27,976 bases of DNA from CAZTCJ01 sp964612085 (GTDB lineage Bacteria > Pseudomonadota > Alphaproteobacteria > JAJFIK01): the NCBI GenBank assembly GCA_964612085.1, contig CAZTCJ010000049.1, forward strand, positions 1 through 27,976, in the 5' to 3' direction. A program made the position numbers and the translations under genes. Shown in pieces: positions 7,757 through 14,483 of the stretch (positions are counted from its first letter, which is position 1; the number at the start of each line of letters is the position of its first letter). The notes beneath the pieces are model-generated. The model did no database searches and was not told the origin of the DNA. It saw only the letters and a list, made by a program, of their open reading frames with translations.

Positions 7757-10444
7757 ATGGCCAGTCTCAAAATCGGCGGCACACTTGCCCTGGTCGCAGT
7801 TGTCTGCGACTGGCTGCTGGATGCTGCCTTGAGACCGGTTTTGCTGGCATCCCAGTCTCCCCTTGTCACAAGCGGGATCGAGGCGCTGCTGTTGTCGGGC
7901 GTGCTGGTCTCGGCGTCCCTGCTCCTCTATCGCCGGTCCGCCGACGGACGGCACAACGGGTCCAGCCAATACGCCACGGAAATCGAAGACGCCCGCGCCC
8001 GCGAACAGGCGGCGCTCGCCGTCGCCCAATCCCAGCAGACCCTCCTCAACAGCATGGCCGAGATCACGAAGGTGGGGGCCTGGGAACTCGATCTGGAGGC
8101 CCGCCAGCCGATCTGGAGCGCGCAGACCCGGGTCATTCACGAAGTGGACGACGACTACGTCCCGACCTTCGAGGAAGCCGTGAATTTCTACGCGCCCGAG
8201 GTCCGGCCGGTCATACAGCGCGCGGTGATGAAAGGCCTGGAAACGGGCGATCCCTGGGATCTGGAACTGCCGCTCATTACCGCCAAGGGCCGCCGGATCT
8301 GGGTGCGCGCCTTTGGCCGGGCGGTCATGGAAAACGGCAAGCCGGTCAAGCTGACCGGCGCTTTCCAGGACATCACCCAGCAGCGGGCGGAACGGGAGAC
8401 CCTGGCGCGGGCCCTGAAGGATGCCGACCAGGCCCTGGCCAATCTGTCGGCCTATCAATCGGCGCTCGATCAGCATGCGATCGTTGCCATGACCGACGCC
8501 AAGGGCGATATCACCTTCGTCAACAACAAGTTCTGTGAGCTGAGCGGGTACAGCCGGGAAGAGTTGATCGGAGCCAATCACCGGATGCTCAATTCCGGCC
8601 GGCACTCCCTGCAGTTTTTTGCCGATATGTGGCGGACCATTGGGCGGGGCCGGTCCTGGCATGCGGAAATCTGCAACAAAGCGAAAGACGGCGGTCTCTA
8701 CTGGGTCGATACCACGATCGTGCCGGTGCTCGACAAGGATGGGCTGCCCCAGCAATTCGTCTCGATCCACTACGACATCACGGAACGCAAGAACGCGGAC
8801 GTCAAACTCCATGCGGCCATGAGCGAGATCGCGGGCTTTTTCGAAGTCTCCCTGGATCTGCTGTGCATCGCCGATCTGGACGGGCGGTTTCTCAAGGTGA
8901 ACAAGGCGTTCGAAGACGTGCTCGGCTATCCGGTGGACGATCTCGAAGGGCGCAGCTTTCAAAGCCTGGTGCACCCGGACGATCTTGAGGAGACGCAGGA
9001 GACGCTCAAAGTGCTCGATACCGGCGAGCGCGCGATCAATTTCGTCAACCGCTATCTGTGCGCCAATGGCGGTTACCGCTATATCGAATGGCGCTCGCGT
9101 TCCGCCAACGGGCGGATTTATGCCGCAGCCCGCGATATCACGGACCGTCTGACCCATGCGGAGGAACTGGAGGCGCGCCGTCTCGAAGCGGAGGCGGCCA
9201 ATATCGCTAAAAGCCAGTTCCTGGCCACCATGAGCCATGAGATCCGCACGCCAATGAACGGCGTCATGGGCATGCTCGATCTGCTGATCAAGACGGACCT
9301 GACCGAGGAACAGTTGGACCGCGCCATGACCGCGCGGGATTCCGCCCGGGGCCTGCTCACGATCCTCAACGACATCCTCGATTTCTCCAAGCTCGAGGCG
9401 GGGCAGGTGGCGATGGAGGCCATGCCCCTCAGTGTCTCGCAAATCGTCAACGATATCGTCTCTCTCCTGACCGCCCGCAGCGACGAGAAAGGCCTGTCGC
9501 TCACTTATGAGATCGATCGCACCGTTCCGGACTGGCTTGAGGGCGATCCCACGCGGATGCGCCAGATCCTGATCAATCTGATCGGCAATGCCGTAAAATT
9601 CACCCAGGAAGGCCGTGTGGACATCCATGCCGGTTACGAAGGCGGCGCGGAGGCCGGCAGTCTGAAAATCAGCGTGCGCGATACTGGCATCGGCATCGAC
9701 GAGGCGGTTCAGGACCGTCTGTTCCAGCGTTTCGCCCAGGCGGATTCCTCCACCACCCGAAAGTTCGGCGGCACCGGTCTCGGCCTGGCGATCTGCAAGC
9801 AGCTGGTGGAACTGATGGGCGGCCAGATCGGCATCGAAAGCGCCTTGGGCAAGGGCAGCACCTTCTGGTTCACCATCCCCACGCGCGCGCTGGACGCGCC
9901 GGAACATGCCGCGACCGTGGAAGCCGAAGCGGACCGGGCGCCGGCCGCGACCCGGTCCCTGCGCATTCTGGCGGCGGAGGATCATGCGGTGAACCAGGCC
10001 ATCATTTCCGCTTTCGTGACGGCGGGCGGCCATGACATTACGGTGGTGAACAACGGCGCTGAAGCCTTGGCGGCGGTCCAGTCCCATGATTTCGATCTTA
10101 TCCTGATGGATATTCAGATGCCGGTCATGGACGGCCTGTCGGCAATGCGGGCGATCCGGGGTTTGTCTGGTGCGCTCAAGCATATTCCGATCATTGCCCT
10201 GACCGCCAATGCCATGGCGGGGGACCGGGAGAAATATCTGGCCGAGGGCATGACCGATTATGTCAGTAAACCGATCGATCCGGCGAAACTGCTCAGTGTC
10301 ATCGACCGCTGGGCACCAGACGCCGCTGGCAGTGGGCGGCCCCTTCTTTGCCGTTCGGCCCCTCGCAATGCCAGGTTTGAGGAGGAAACACGCCGCGCCG
10401 ATCCGCTTTCCGAGCGCGATCTGTCCGTGGGCGCCAATATCTGA
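7757..10444 (+). CDS. Hybrid sensor histidine kinase with three PAS domains and a receiver
   Basis: This is an 895-residue two-component sensor. Two N-terminal hydrophobic segments (about 5-30 and 37-58) anchor it in the inner membrane with almost no periplasmic part, so sensing is probably intramembrane or cytosolic. Three PAS/PAC units follow at about 95-215, 235-345 and 355-470. The HisKA domain has SHEIRTPMNG with the phosphorylated histidine at 494. The ATPase domain has ILINLIGNAVKFTQ, DTGIGI and GGTGLGLAI. A receiver domain starts near 735, with the phospho-acceptor aspartate in LMDIQMPVMDG at 785 and the conserved lysine in SKPID. There is no output domain, so a separate histidine-phosphotransfer protein is expected. 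No partner regulator is adjacent. It diverges from crtY, so a role in pigment control is possible but unproven. The ribosome site is poor. Confidence 0.9.
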   Translation: MASLKIGGTLALVAVVCDWLLDAALRPVLLASQSPLVTSGIEALLLSGVLVSASLLLYRRSADGRHNGSSQYATEIEDARAREQAALAVAQSQQTLLNSMAEITKVGAWELDLEARQPIWSAQTRVIHEVDDDYVPTFEEAVNFYAPEVRPVIQRAVMKGLETGDPWDLELPLITAKGRRIWVRAFGRAVMENGKPVKLTGAFQDITQQRAERETLARALKDADQALANLSAYQSALDQHAIVAMTDAKGDITFVNNKFCELSGYSREELIGANHRMLNSGRHSLQFFADMWRTIGRGRSWHAEICNKAKDGGLYWVDTTIVPVLDKDGLPQQFVSIHYDITERKNADVKLHAAMSEIAGFFEVSLDLLCIADLDGRFLKVNKAFEDVLGYPVDDLEGRSFQSLVHPDDLEETQETLKVLDTGERAINFVNRYLCANGGYRYIEWRSRSANGRIYAAARDITDRLTHAEELEARRLEAEAANIAKSQFLATMSHEIRTPMNGVMGMLDLLIKTDLTEEQLDRAMTARDSARGLLTILNDILDFSKLEAGQVAMEAMPLSVSQIVNDIVSLLTARSDEKGLSLTYEIDRTVPDWLEGDPTRMRQILINLIGNAVKFTQEGRVDIHAGYEGGAEAGSLKISVRDTGIGIDEAVQDRLFQRFAQADSSTTRKFGGTGLGLAICKQLVELMGGQIGIESALGKGSTFWFTIPTRALDAPEHAATVEAEADRAPAATRSLRILAAEDHAVNQAIISAFVTAGGHDITVVNNGAEALAAVQSHDFDLILMDIQMPVMDGLSAMRAIRGLSGALKHIPIIALTANAMAGDREKYLAEGMTDYVSKPIDPAKLLSVIDRWAPDAAGSGRPLLCRSAPRNARFEEETRRADPLSERDLSVGANI

Positions 10445-10450
10445 GACCGC

Positions 10451-10780
10451 TTAACGGTCCGCCCAGCGCCGGGCCCAATTATCGAGGGGCGCAAGCGCCG
10501 CGATCAGCCGCAGCCCGTCCAGCGTCAGCGCATAGCCTTCGGCCTTCTTCTCAACGATGCCGGACTCGGTCAGCTCCTTCAGACGCTGGCTCATCAGGGT
10601 CGGGCTCAAATCGCCGCACAGGGCCTGCAGCTCCCGGAAACCGAACGCCTCGCCGTCGCGCATTTCCCACAGGATCCGCAAGGTCCAGCGCCGTCCGAGC
10701 AGGTCGAGCAGGGCCATGATCGGCCGGCCCGTGGTCGAGCCGCGAACCGGTTTGCCGGGTCTGGGGGTGCGTGTTGACAT
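10451..10780 (-). CDS. HxlR-family winged-helix transcriptional regulator
   Basis: This is a 109-residue MarR-like winged-helix protein. The core (about 18-90) reads MALLDLLGRRWTLRILWEM, then FRELQALCGDLSPTLMSQRLKELTESGIV, which is the HxlR pattern of a helix-turn-helix followed by the wing. A single cysteine sits at the recognition-helix end; the N-terminal redox cysteine of YodB/HypR is absent. The open frame extends far upstream, but this start (10778-10780) gives the family length. There is no Shine-Dalgarno before it, and the ATG lies at the edge of a large inverted repeat, so leaderless translation and autoregulation are both plausible. It diverges from the CMD-domain gene, its likely target. 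Its end is 6 bases from the kinase end. Confidence 0.85.
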   Translation of the reverse strand: MSTRTPRPGKPVRGSTTGRPIMALLDLLGRRWTLRILWEMRDGEAFGFRELQALCGDLSPTLMSQRLKELTESGIVEKKAEGYALTLDGLRLIAALAPLDNWARRWADR

Positions 10781-10834
10781 CGATACAATAAGTGTAGCAA
10801 TTCTCGGGAAGGCTGATACACTCACACTATCGAT
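10779..10834. promoter_or_regulatory. Operator-like inverted repeat between hxlR and the CMD gene
   Basis: The left arm ATCGATA-N5-AGTGTA (10779-10796) is mirrored by TACACT-N5-TATCGAT (10817-10834), so 13 of 18 positions pair exactly around a 20-base centre. It fills almost all of the 75-base space between two divergent genes. A perfect -35 hexamer TTGACA (10774-10779) points toward the CMD gene just outside the left arm, though no good -10 is seen. HxlR proteins are known to bind dyads near their own gene, so this is the expected binding place for the adjacent regulator. Confidence 0.6.
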
Positions 10835-10855
10835 CCGGAAGCAAGGGTGTCCAGC

Positions 10856-11404
10856 ATGACAAGCCGTATCGAACCGGCGGAGCGGCCTTATACGCCCGCC
10901 ATCGAAAAAGCCCTGGCGCGCCTGATGCCGCCCGGCATGGAGCCGCTGCTGTTGTTCAGGGTGCTGGCGCGCAATGCCCGCGTCTGCGAACGGTTCATGG
11001 CGGGCGGTCTGCTCGATAAAGGGTCGATCACCATGCGCCAGCGCGAGATCGTCATCCTGCGCACGACGGCCCGCTGCGGATCGGAATACGAATGGGGTGT
11101 CCATACCGCCGCCTTCGCGGCCCATGTCAAACTGGATGAAGCGGCGCAAGCGGCCACGGTTCATGGCAGTGCGGAGGATCCGGTCTGGGCTGACGAGGAG
11201 CGGGTGCTCATCCGGCTCGTGGATCGTCTGCACGAGACTGCCCAGGTGGACGACGCGCTCTGGGCCGATCTGAAAGCACATTACACGGATGAACAGATCA
11301 TCGAGCTGGTGATCCTGACCGGCTTTTATCATACGGTCTCTTTTGCCACCAACGCGTTCCGCTTGGAGACCGAGCCGGGCGCACCCGCGTTTCCGCCCCG
11401 CTGA
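10856..11404 (+). CDS. Carboxymuconolactone decarboxylase (CMD/AhpD-like) family protein
   Basis: This is a 182-residue all-helical CMD-domain protein. The family core is visible: MRQREIVILRTTARC followed by YEWGVHTAAF (about 60-85), with the conserved Glu-Trp and His, and a second helical half with ELVILTGFYHTVSF. It has the single-cysteine, EWxxH form and not the CxxC form of true AhpD, so a peroxidase-reductant role is not supported; the reaction and substrate are unknown. ATG 10856 is preferred because AAGGG lies eight bases before it; GTG at 10847 would add three residues. It diverges from the HxlR regulator across a dyad, suggesting induction by a small reactive or aromatic compound. 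Confidence 0.85.
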   Translation: MTSRIEPAERPYTPAIEKALARLMPPGMEPLLLFRVLARNARVCERFMAGGLLDKGSITMRQREIVILRTTARCGSEYEWGVHTAAFAAHVKLDEAAQAATVHGSAEDPVWADEERVLIRLVDRLHETAQVDDALWADLKAHYTDEQIIELVILTGFYHTVSFATNAFRLETEPGAPAFPPR

Positions 11405-11437
11405 AGACCCTGTTCCGAAGAGAAAAACGGCGCTATT

Positions 11438-11548
11438 ATGCGCTTCAGGCTTGTGGCCGAACTGTTCTTCAATGACCGCATGCGTCTCGACCGGGATCTG
11501 CTGGCTGACGCGGCCCAGGTCCATCTGGACCGGATATTCGGGCCTTGA
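11438..11548 (+). CDS. Small hypothetical ORF (36 residues)
   Basis: An ATG at 11438 opens a 36-residue frame rich in Arg, Asp and Leu (starting MRFRLVAELFFNDRMRLDRD) that ends at a TGA at 11546-11548. It follows the CMD gene by 33 bases and could be a short operon member or the trace of an older gene. There is no Shine-Dalgarno at good spacing and no family match that I recognise. It stops just before the convergent epimerase gene end. Confidence 0.25.
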   Translation: MRFRLVAELFFNDRMRLDRDLLADAAQVHLDRIFGP

Positions 11549-11559
11549 GGTCTTCCCCC

Positions 11560-12582
11560 CTAAACCTGCTTGAAGTCGATCAAGGACTGGCCCGCATCGA
11601 TCACCGCTTCGCGGGAGGGCCGGAAGCGGACGCCTGTGAGGTCGCTGACATAAGAACTGTCGGCTTTCGGCACCGTGCCCAGATCCTGGATCAGGCTTTT
11701 CAGGCTGGCGTCGAACAAAGCGAGGATCCGGATCGCGATGGCGGGCATGGTCATGGTGGGGATCTTTTTGGCCCGGTCGGGAAATGCCTCGCGCAGAATA
11801 TGGGCCATCTCGGTCAGGGACAAAGGCTCGCCCGTTGCCATGAGACGGCGGCCGCCCGCCTCCGGCGCTGTCATCGCCTTAACATGCAGATCCGCCAGAT
11901 CGCGCACATCGACCACCGGATAGGTCACGGGCGGCACGGCCGGATAGGCCCCGGTCATGAACAGTTGGATGACTTGCAGGGAGGTGCCGATCACGGGATC
12001 GAGCGCCGGGCCCAGCACGAAGCCCGGATTGACCGTGGTCAGCCGGTCGCTGATGCCTTCCGCGCGGGCCCAGTCCCAGGCGGCGCGTTCGGCGCGGGTC
12101 TTGGAGACGACATAGGCGGAGGTGGCGGGCCAATCGGCGTCGGTCCAATCATCCTCCGTGACCGTCATAACCGGCGGGCGGCCCGAGCGGTACATCATGG
12201 CGACCATGGAGGAGGTGAAGACGACGCGCTTGGCGCCGGCCCGCTTGGCGGCGCGCAGCACACGGAGCGCCCCTTCGCGCGCTTCCGGCACCAGGGACTC
12301 CCGGTCTTGTGGCGCTTCGATGGGAAAGGGCGAGGCGATGTGCTGAACATAGGCGCAGCCTTGGGCGGCATCCGCCCAGCCCTCGGGCGAGCCCAGATCG
12401 GCCGCGATGAAGCTGACTCTGTCAACATTGGCGCCGTGGCGGGCCAGGGTGTCCTTCACCTCGTCCGCGCGGGCAAGCGAGCGCACGGTGCCGCGCACTT
12501 CGTAGCCCTGTTTCAGGAGTTCAAGCGCGACGTGCTTGGCGATGAACCCGGAAATCCCTGTGACCAGAACCTGTTCTGTCAT
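11560..12582 (-). CDS. NAD(P)-dependent epimerase/dehydratase-family reductase (dihydroflavonol reductase-like)
   Basis: This is a 340-residue extended short-chain dehydrogenase. The Rossmann motif GISGFIAKHVALELL is at 9-23, the catalytic serine pair in FTSS at 122-125, and YVVSK gives Tyr157 and Lys161. NPGFVLGPAL after the active site is typical of the dihydroflavonol-4-reductase/cinnamoyl-CoA reductase branch, whose members reduce aldehydes or ketones. The start follows a GGAG-type site in the upstream minus-strand sequence. It stands alone between plus-strand genes. The substrate cannot be read from the sequence; the bacterial members of this branch are mostly uncharacterised. Confidence 0.85.
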   Translation of the reverse strand: MTEQVLVTGISGFIAKHVALELLKQGYEVRGTVRSLARADEVKDTLARHGANVDRVSFIAADLGSPEGWADAAQGCAYVQHIASPFPIEAPQDRESLVPEAREGALRVLRAAKRAGAKRVVFTSSMVAMMYRSGRPPVMTVTEDDWTDADWPATSAYVVSKTRAERAAWDWARAEGISDRLTTVNPGFVLGPALDPVIGTSLQVIQLFMTGAYPAVPPVTYPVVDVRDLADLHVKAMTAPEAGGRRLMATGEPLSLTEMAHILREAFPDRAKKIPTMTMPAIAIRILALFDASLKSLIQDLGTVPKADSSYVSDLTGVRFRPSREAVIDAGQSLIDFKQV

Positions 12583-12854
12583 GATGCGCCCTCCCTGGTG
12601 CCGCAGAGCCAGCCTAGCAGACCGGCGTTGCAGCTTCCCTCTTTATCACCTGTTTTTGACGGGCAACGGTGGGGGATCCGGGCGGGCGCTGCAAGCGGTT
12701 TGGACTTCTTGGCAAACTGCGCGTTTTAGCGCTCTGCGCAATGGCGGTTATGGGTTCGATGCCGCCTGCACGGGCTTGCCAGAGCGTGGAAAACCCGACA
12801 CCGTTCCGTCCGGTTTTCTTTCGCCCTGCCATCCCGGATACAAGGAGCGCACAT
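12583..12854. other. Intergenic region with an in-frame signal-peptide-like extension
   Basis: This spacer separates the divergent epimerase and DUF genes. The frame of the downstream gene is open back to 12669 and would add 62 residues, including a stretch that resembles a signal peptide (LRVLALCAMAVMGSMPPARA). The strong ribosome site AAGGAG at 12842-12847, eight bases before ATG 12855, argues that translation starts at 12855 and that the extension is untranslated. Confidence 0.4.
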
Positions 12855-13733
12855 ATGGCCGAACACACATGGCGCACGGTTGGAACGGTCGATCCGCTGT
12901 CCCTGGCGGAGACCCGGATCATGAGCCATCACGCGGTGCAATGGCTGCAGAGCGTGGCGCGCTCCTTCGTGCCGCCCCATGGGGATGACGGCCACACCAA
13001 TCTGGGCTGGCATTTCGGCCAGGAGGCGTTCCTGACCCACGACATCCCGTCCTCCCACGGGCCCATTCAGTTCGGTCTGCGGCTCGCCGATCTGACCCTG
13101 GTCGAGCTGCGCAACGGCGCCGAATGGGCCGACCTGCCCCTCGACGGCCAGGGCCAGGCCGAGATCCGCGCCTGGATCCTCCACCGGCTCGAAGATGCGG
13201 GCCTGCCGAGCGCGCAGTTCTCCACCGATAGTCCGTGGGTGGATCAGATGCCGCCCCATCCGGTGGCGAGCGGCTCCACCTACGGTCTTGCGACCCACGA
13301 AGCGCCGCTCAAGGAATTCTGCAATTACTTTCACAACGCGGCGCTTGTTCTGGAGCGGGTGCGGGCGCGGTATACGGACATTAGCCCGGGGCCGGATCCG
13401 GTGCGTACCTGGCCGCACCATTACGACATCGCCTTTCTGATCAGCCTGGAAGAGGGCGATTTCAACACGGCGCGGGCCGTGGGCGCGGGCTTCTGCCCCG
13501 GCGACAAGGCCTATGATCAGCCCTATTTCTTCACCTATCCCTGGCCGCGCAGCAACCGGCCCGCCGATCTGCCGCCGCTGGTGGCGCCCGGCGAATGGAC
13601 GCGGGACGATGTGTTTTTCGGCACGGTGGTGACGGGCGAGGCCCTGAAAGAGATTGCCAACCAGGAAGCGGCGGTCGAGTCCTATCTCATCGACGCCATC
13701 GAGAAGTGCAGGGCGATCGCGCTGAAGGGATAG
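12855..13733 (+). CDS. Conserved-looking protein of unknown function
   Basis: This is a 292-residue soluble protein without membrane segments. ATG 12855 is chosen for the ideal AAGGAG eight bases upstream. It is rich in Trp, His and Pro, with a central TWPHHYDIAFLISLEEG stretch (about residues 188-204) and a second, HHAVQWLQSVARSF, near residue 25. I do not recognise the family with certainty. A WPHH(F/Y)D stretch after a helical segment recalls DUF5996-like proteins, but this is only a remote impression. The VOC gene follows after about 30 bases in the same direction, though its base composition differs. Clustering of histidines and acids could mean a metal site; this is inference. Confidence 0.65.
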   Translation: MAEHTWRTVGTVDPLSLAETRIMSHHAVQWLQSVARSFVPPHGDDGHTNLGWHFGQEAFLTHDIPSSHGPIQFGLRLADLTLVELRNGAEWADLPLDGQGQAEIRAWILHRLEDAGLPSAQFSTDSPWVDQMPPHPVASGSTYGLATHEAPLKEFCNYFHNAALVLERVRARYTDISPGPDPVRTWPHHYDIAFLISLEEGDFNTARAVGAGFCPGDKAYDQPYFFTYPWPRSNRPADLPPLVAPGEWTRDDVFFGTVVTGEALKEIANQEAAVESYLIDAIEKCRAIALKG

Positions 13734-13764
13734 CGGAAGGCGAGGATCGGCATTGTTAGGTTCG

Positions 13765-14256
13765 ATGATTGAGTTGGGCCGGCGTCTCGTCTTGGCGCTC
13801 ATCGGTGCTGGTCTGGCCGTCGGCTGCTCTCACAAGGCAGGCCTGCAGGCTTCAGCCACAGGCAATCAAAAGGAGCCTCCTGCTGTGTCGAACCCGGTCT
13901 ATCACTTTGAGATCCCTGTCATCGACATGGAGCGGGCTGTCCGCTTTTACGAAAGGGTCTTCGGTTTTAAATTCGAACGGAAAACCGTGGATGGCTATGA
14001 CATGGCGTTCTTTCCGCATGCGGAAGGGGCGCCGGGCGCAAGCGGTGCCCTTGCAAAGGGTGACGTGTACCGTCCTTCAAAAGTCGGAGCCATTCTCTAT
14101 TTCGACGTTGCCGACATTGATCAGGTTTTGCAGCGGGCAGAAGCCGCAGGAGCAAATATTCTCTATGCGAAAAAAGATATTGGCGACGCTGGATACGTCG
14201 CTGAAATCGAAGACAGCGAGGGCAACCGCATTGCCATCAACTCTGTTGAGAAATAA
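13765..14256 (+). CDS. VOC-family (glyoxalase/bleomycin-resistance fold) protein, possible lipoprotein form
   Basis: The VOC domain runs from about residue 43 (NPVYHFEIPVIDMERAVRFYERVFGF) to the end (VAEIEDSEGNRIAINSVEK), a single-module size, with a His and a final Glu in metal-ligand positions. Members are isomerases, dioxygenases or drug-binding proteins; the function here is unknown. Two starts compete. ATG 13765 adds a hydrophobic leader with a lipobox-like LAVGC (Cys21), which would make a lipoprotein. GTG 13885 has a perfect AAAAGGAG nine bases upstream and gives the usual 123-residue cytosolic form. Sampled 60-base blocks are about 50% GC, against about 73% in a sampled block of the previous gene, so recent acquisition is likely. 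Confidence 0.8.
   Translation: MIELGRRLVLALIGAGLAVGCSHKAGLQASATGNQKEPPAVSNPVYHFEIPVIDMERAVRFYERVFGFKFERKTVDGYDMAFFPHAEGAPGASGALAKGDVYRPSKVGAILYFDVADIDQVLQRAEAAGANILYAKKDIGDAGYVAEIEDSEGNRIAINSVEK
13868..13875 (+). promoter_or_regulatory. Strong ribosome binding site for an internal VOC start
   Basis: AAAAGGAG lies nine bases before GTG 13885-13887. It is far better than anything before ATG 13765 and marks the likely start of the short cytosolic VOC form. Confidence 0.55.
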
Positions 14257-14271
14257 TCGCGCGATAGGCGA

Positions 14272-14382
14272 TCAGATCAGTATACGGATCGACACGCTAA
14301 CCGCATAAAGGTCGTCAGAGGCCCGGGCGTTTTCCGCCAGTGGCAGGGCGAAAAGGGCGATGAACAGGATCAAGCGGATCAT
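14272..14382 (-). CDS. Small secreted-peptide ORF or remnant of an exported protein
   Basis: The frame encodes 36 residues: MIRLILFIALFALPLAENARA, a good signal peptide with a cleavage site after ARA, followed by only 15 residues (SDDLYAVSVSIRILI). An AGGA lies close before the ATG (2 bases). A mature part this short suggests either a small exported peptide or, more likely, the front end of a decayed outer-membrane or periplasmic protein. It sits just beyond the hsp20 terminator on the same strand, next to the low-GC VOC gene, so an insertion or deletion here is plausible. Confidence 0.35.
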   Translation of the reverse strand: MIRLILFIALFALPLAENARASDDLYAVSVSIRILI

Positions 14383-14421
14383 CGTCCTGAAACGATTTCG
14401 GCAGTCCTTTCCGTCGCGTCG

Positions 14422-14455
14422 CAAAAAAGAACCGCCCCGGCGCGAACCGGGGCGG
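14422..14455 (-). terminator. Rho-independent terminator of the hsp20 gene
   Basis: On the minus strand a perfect 9-base-pair stem (CCGCCCCGG/CCGGGGCGG, loop of 6) is followed by TTCTTTTTT. It lies about 30 bases after the hsp20 stop at 14484. Confidence 0.9.
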
Positions 14456-14483
14456 CCCTTGAAGACCGATCTGCGGACGAGCC

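Noticed and set aside
7712..10183. Very long open frame on the minus strand opposite the hybrid kinase
   Set aside because: It is antisense to a protein with complete kinase and receiver motifs; its translation is low in family-like content and rich in His, Arg and Gly, as expected for a GC-rich shadow frame.
10856..11404. AhpD alkylhydroperoxidase
   Set aside because: The CxxC redox pair required for AhpD activity is missing; only one cysteine is in the active-site helix.
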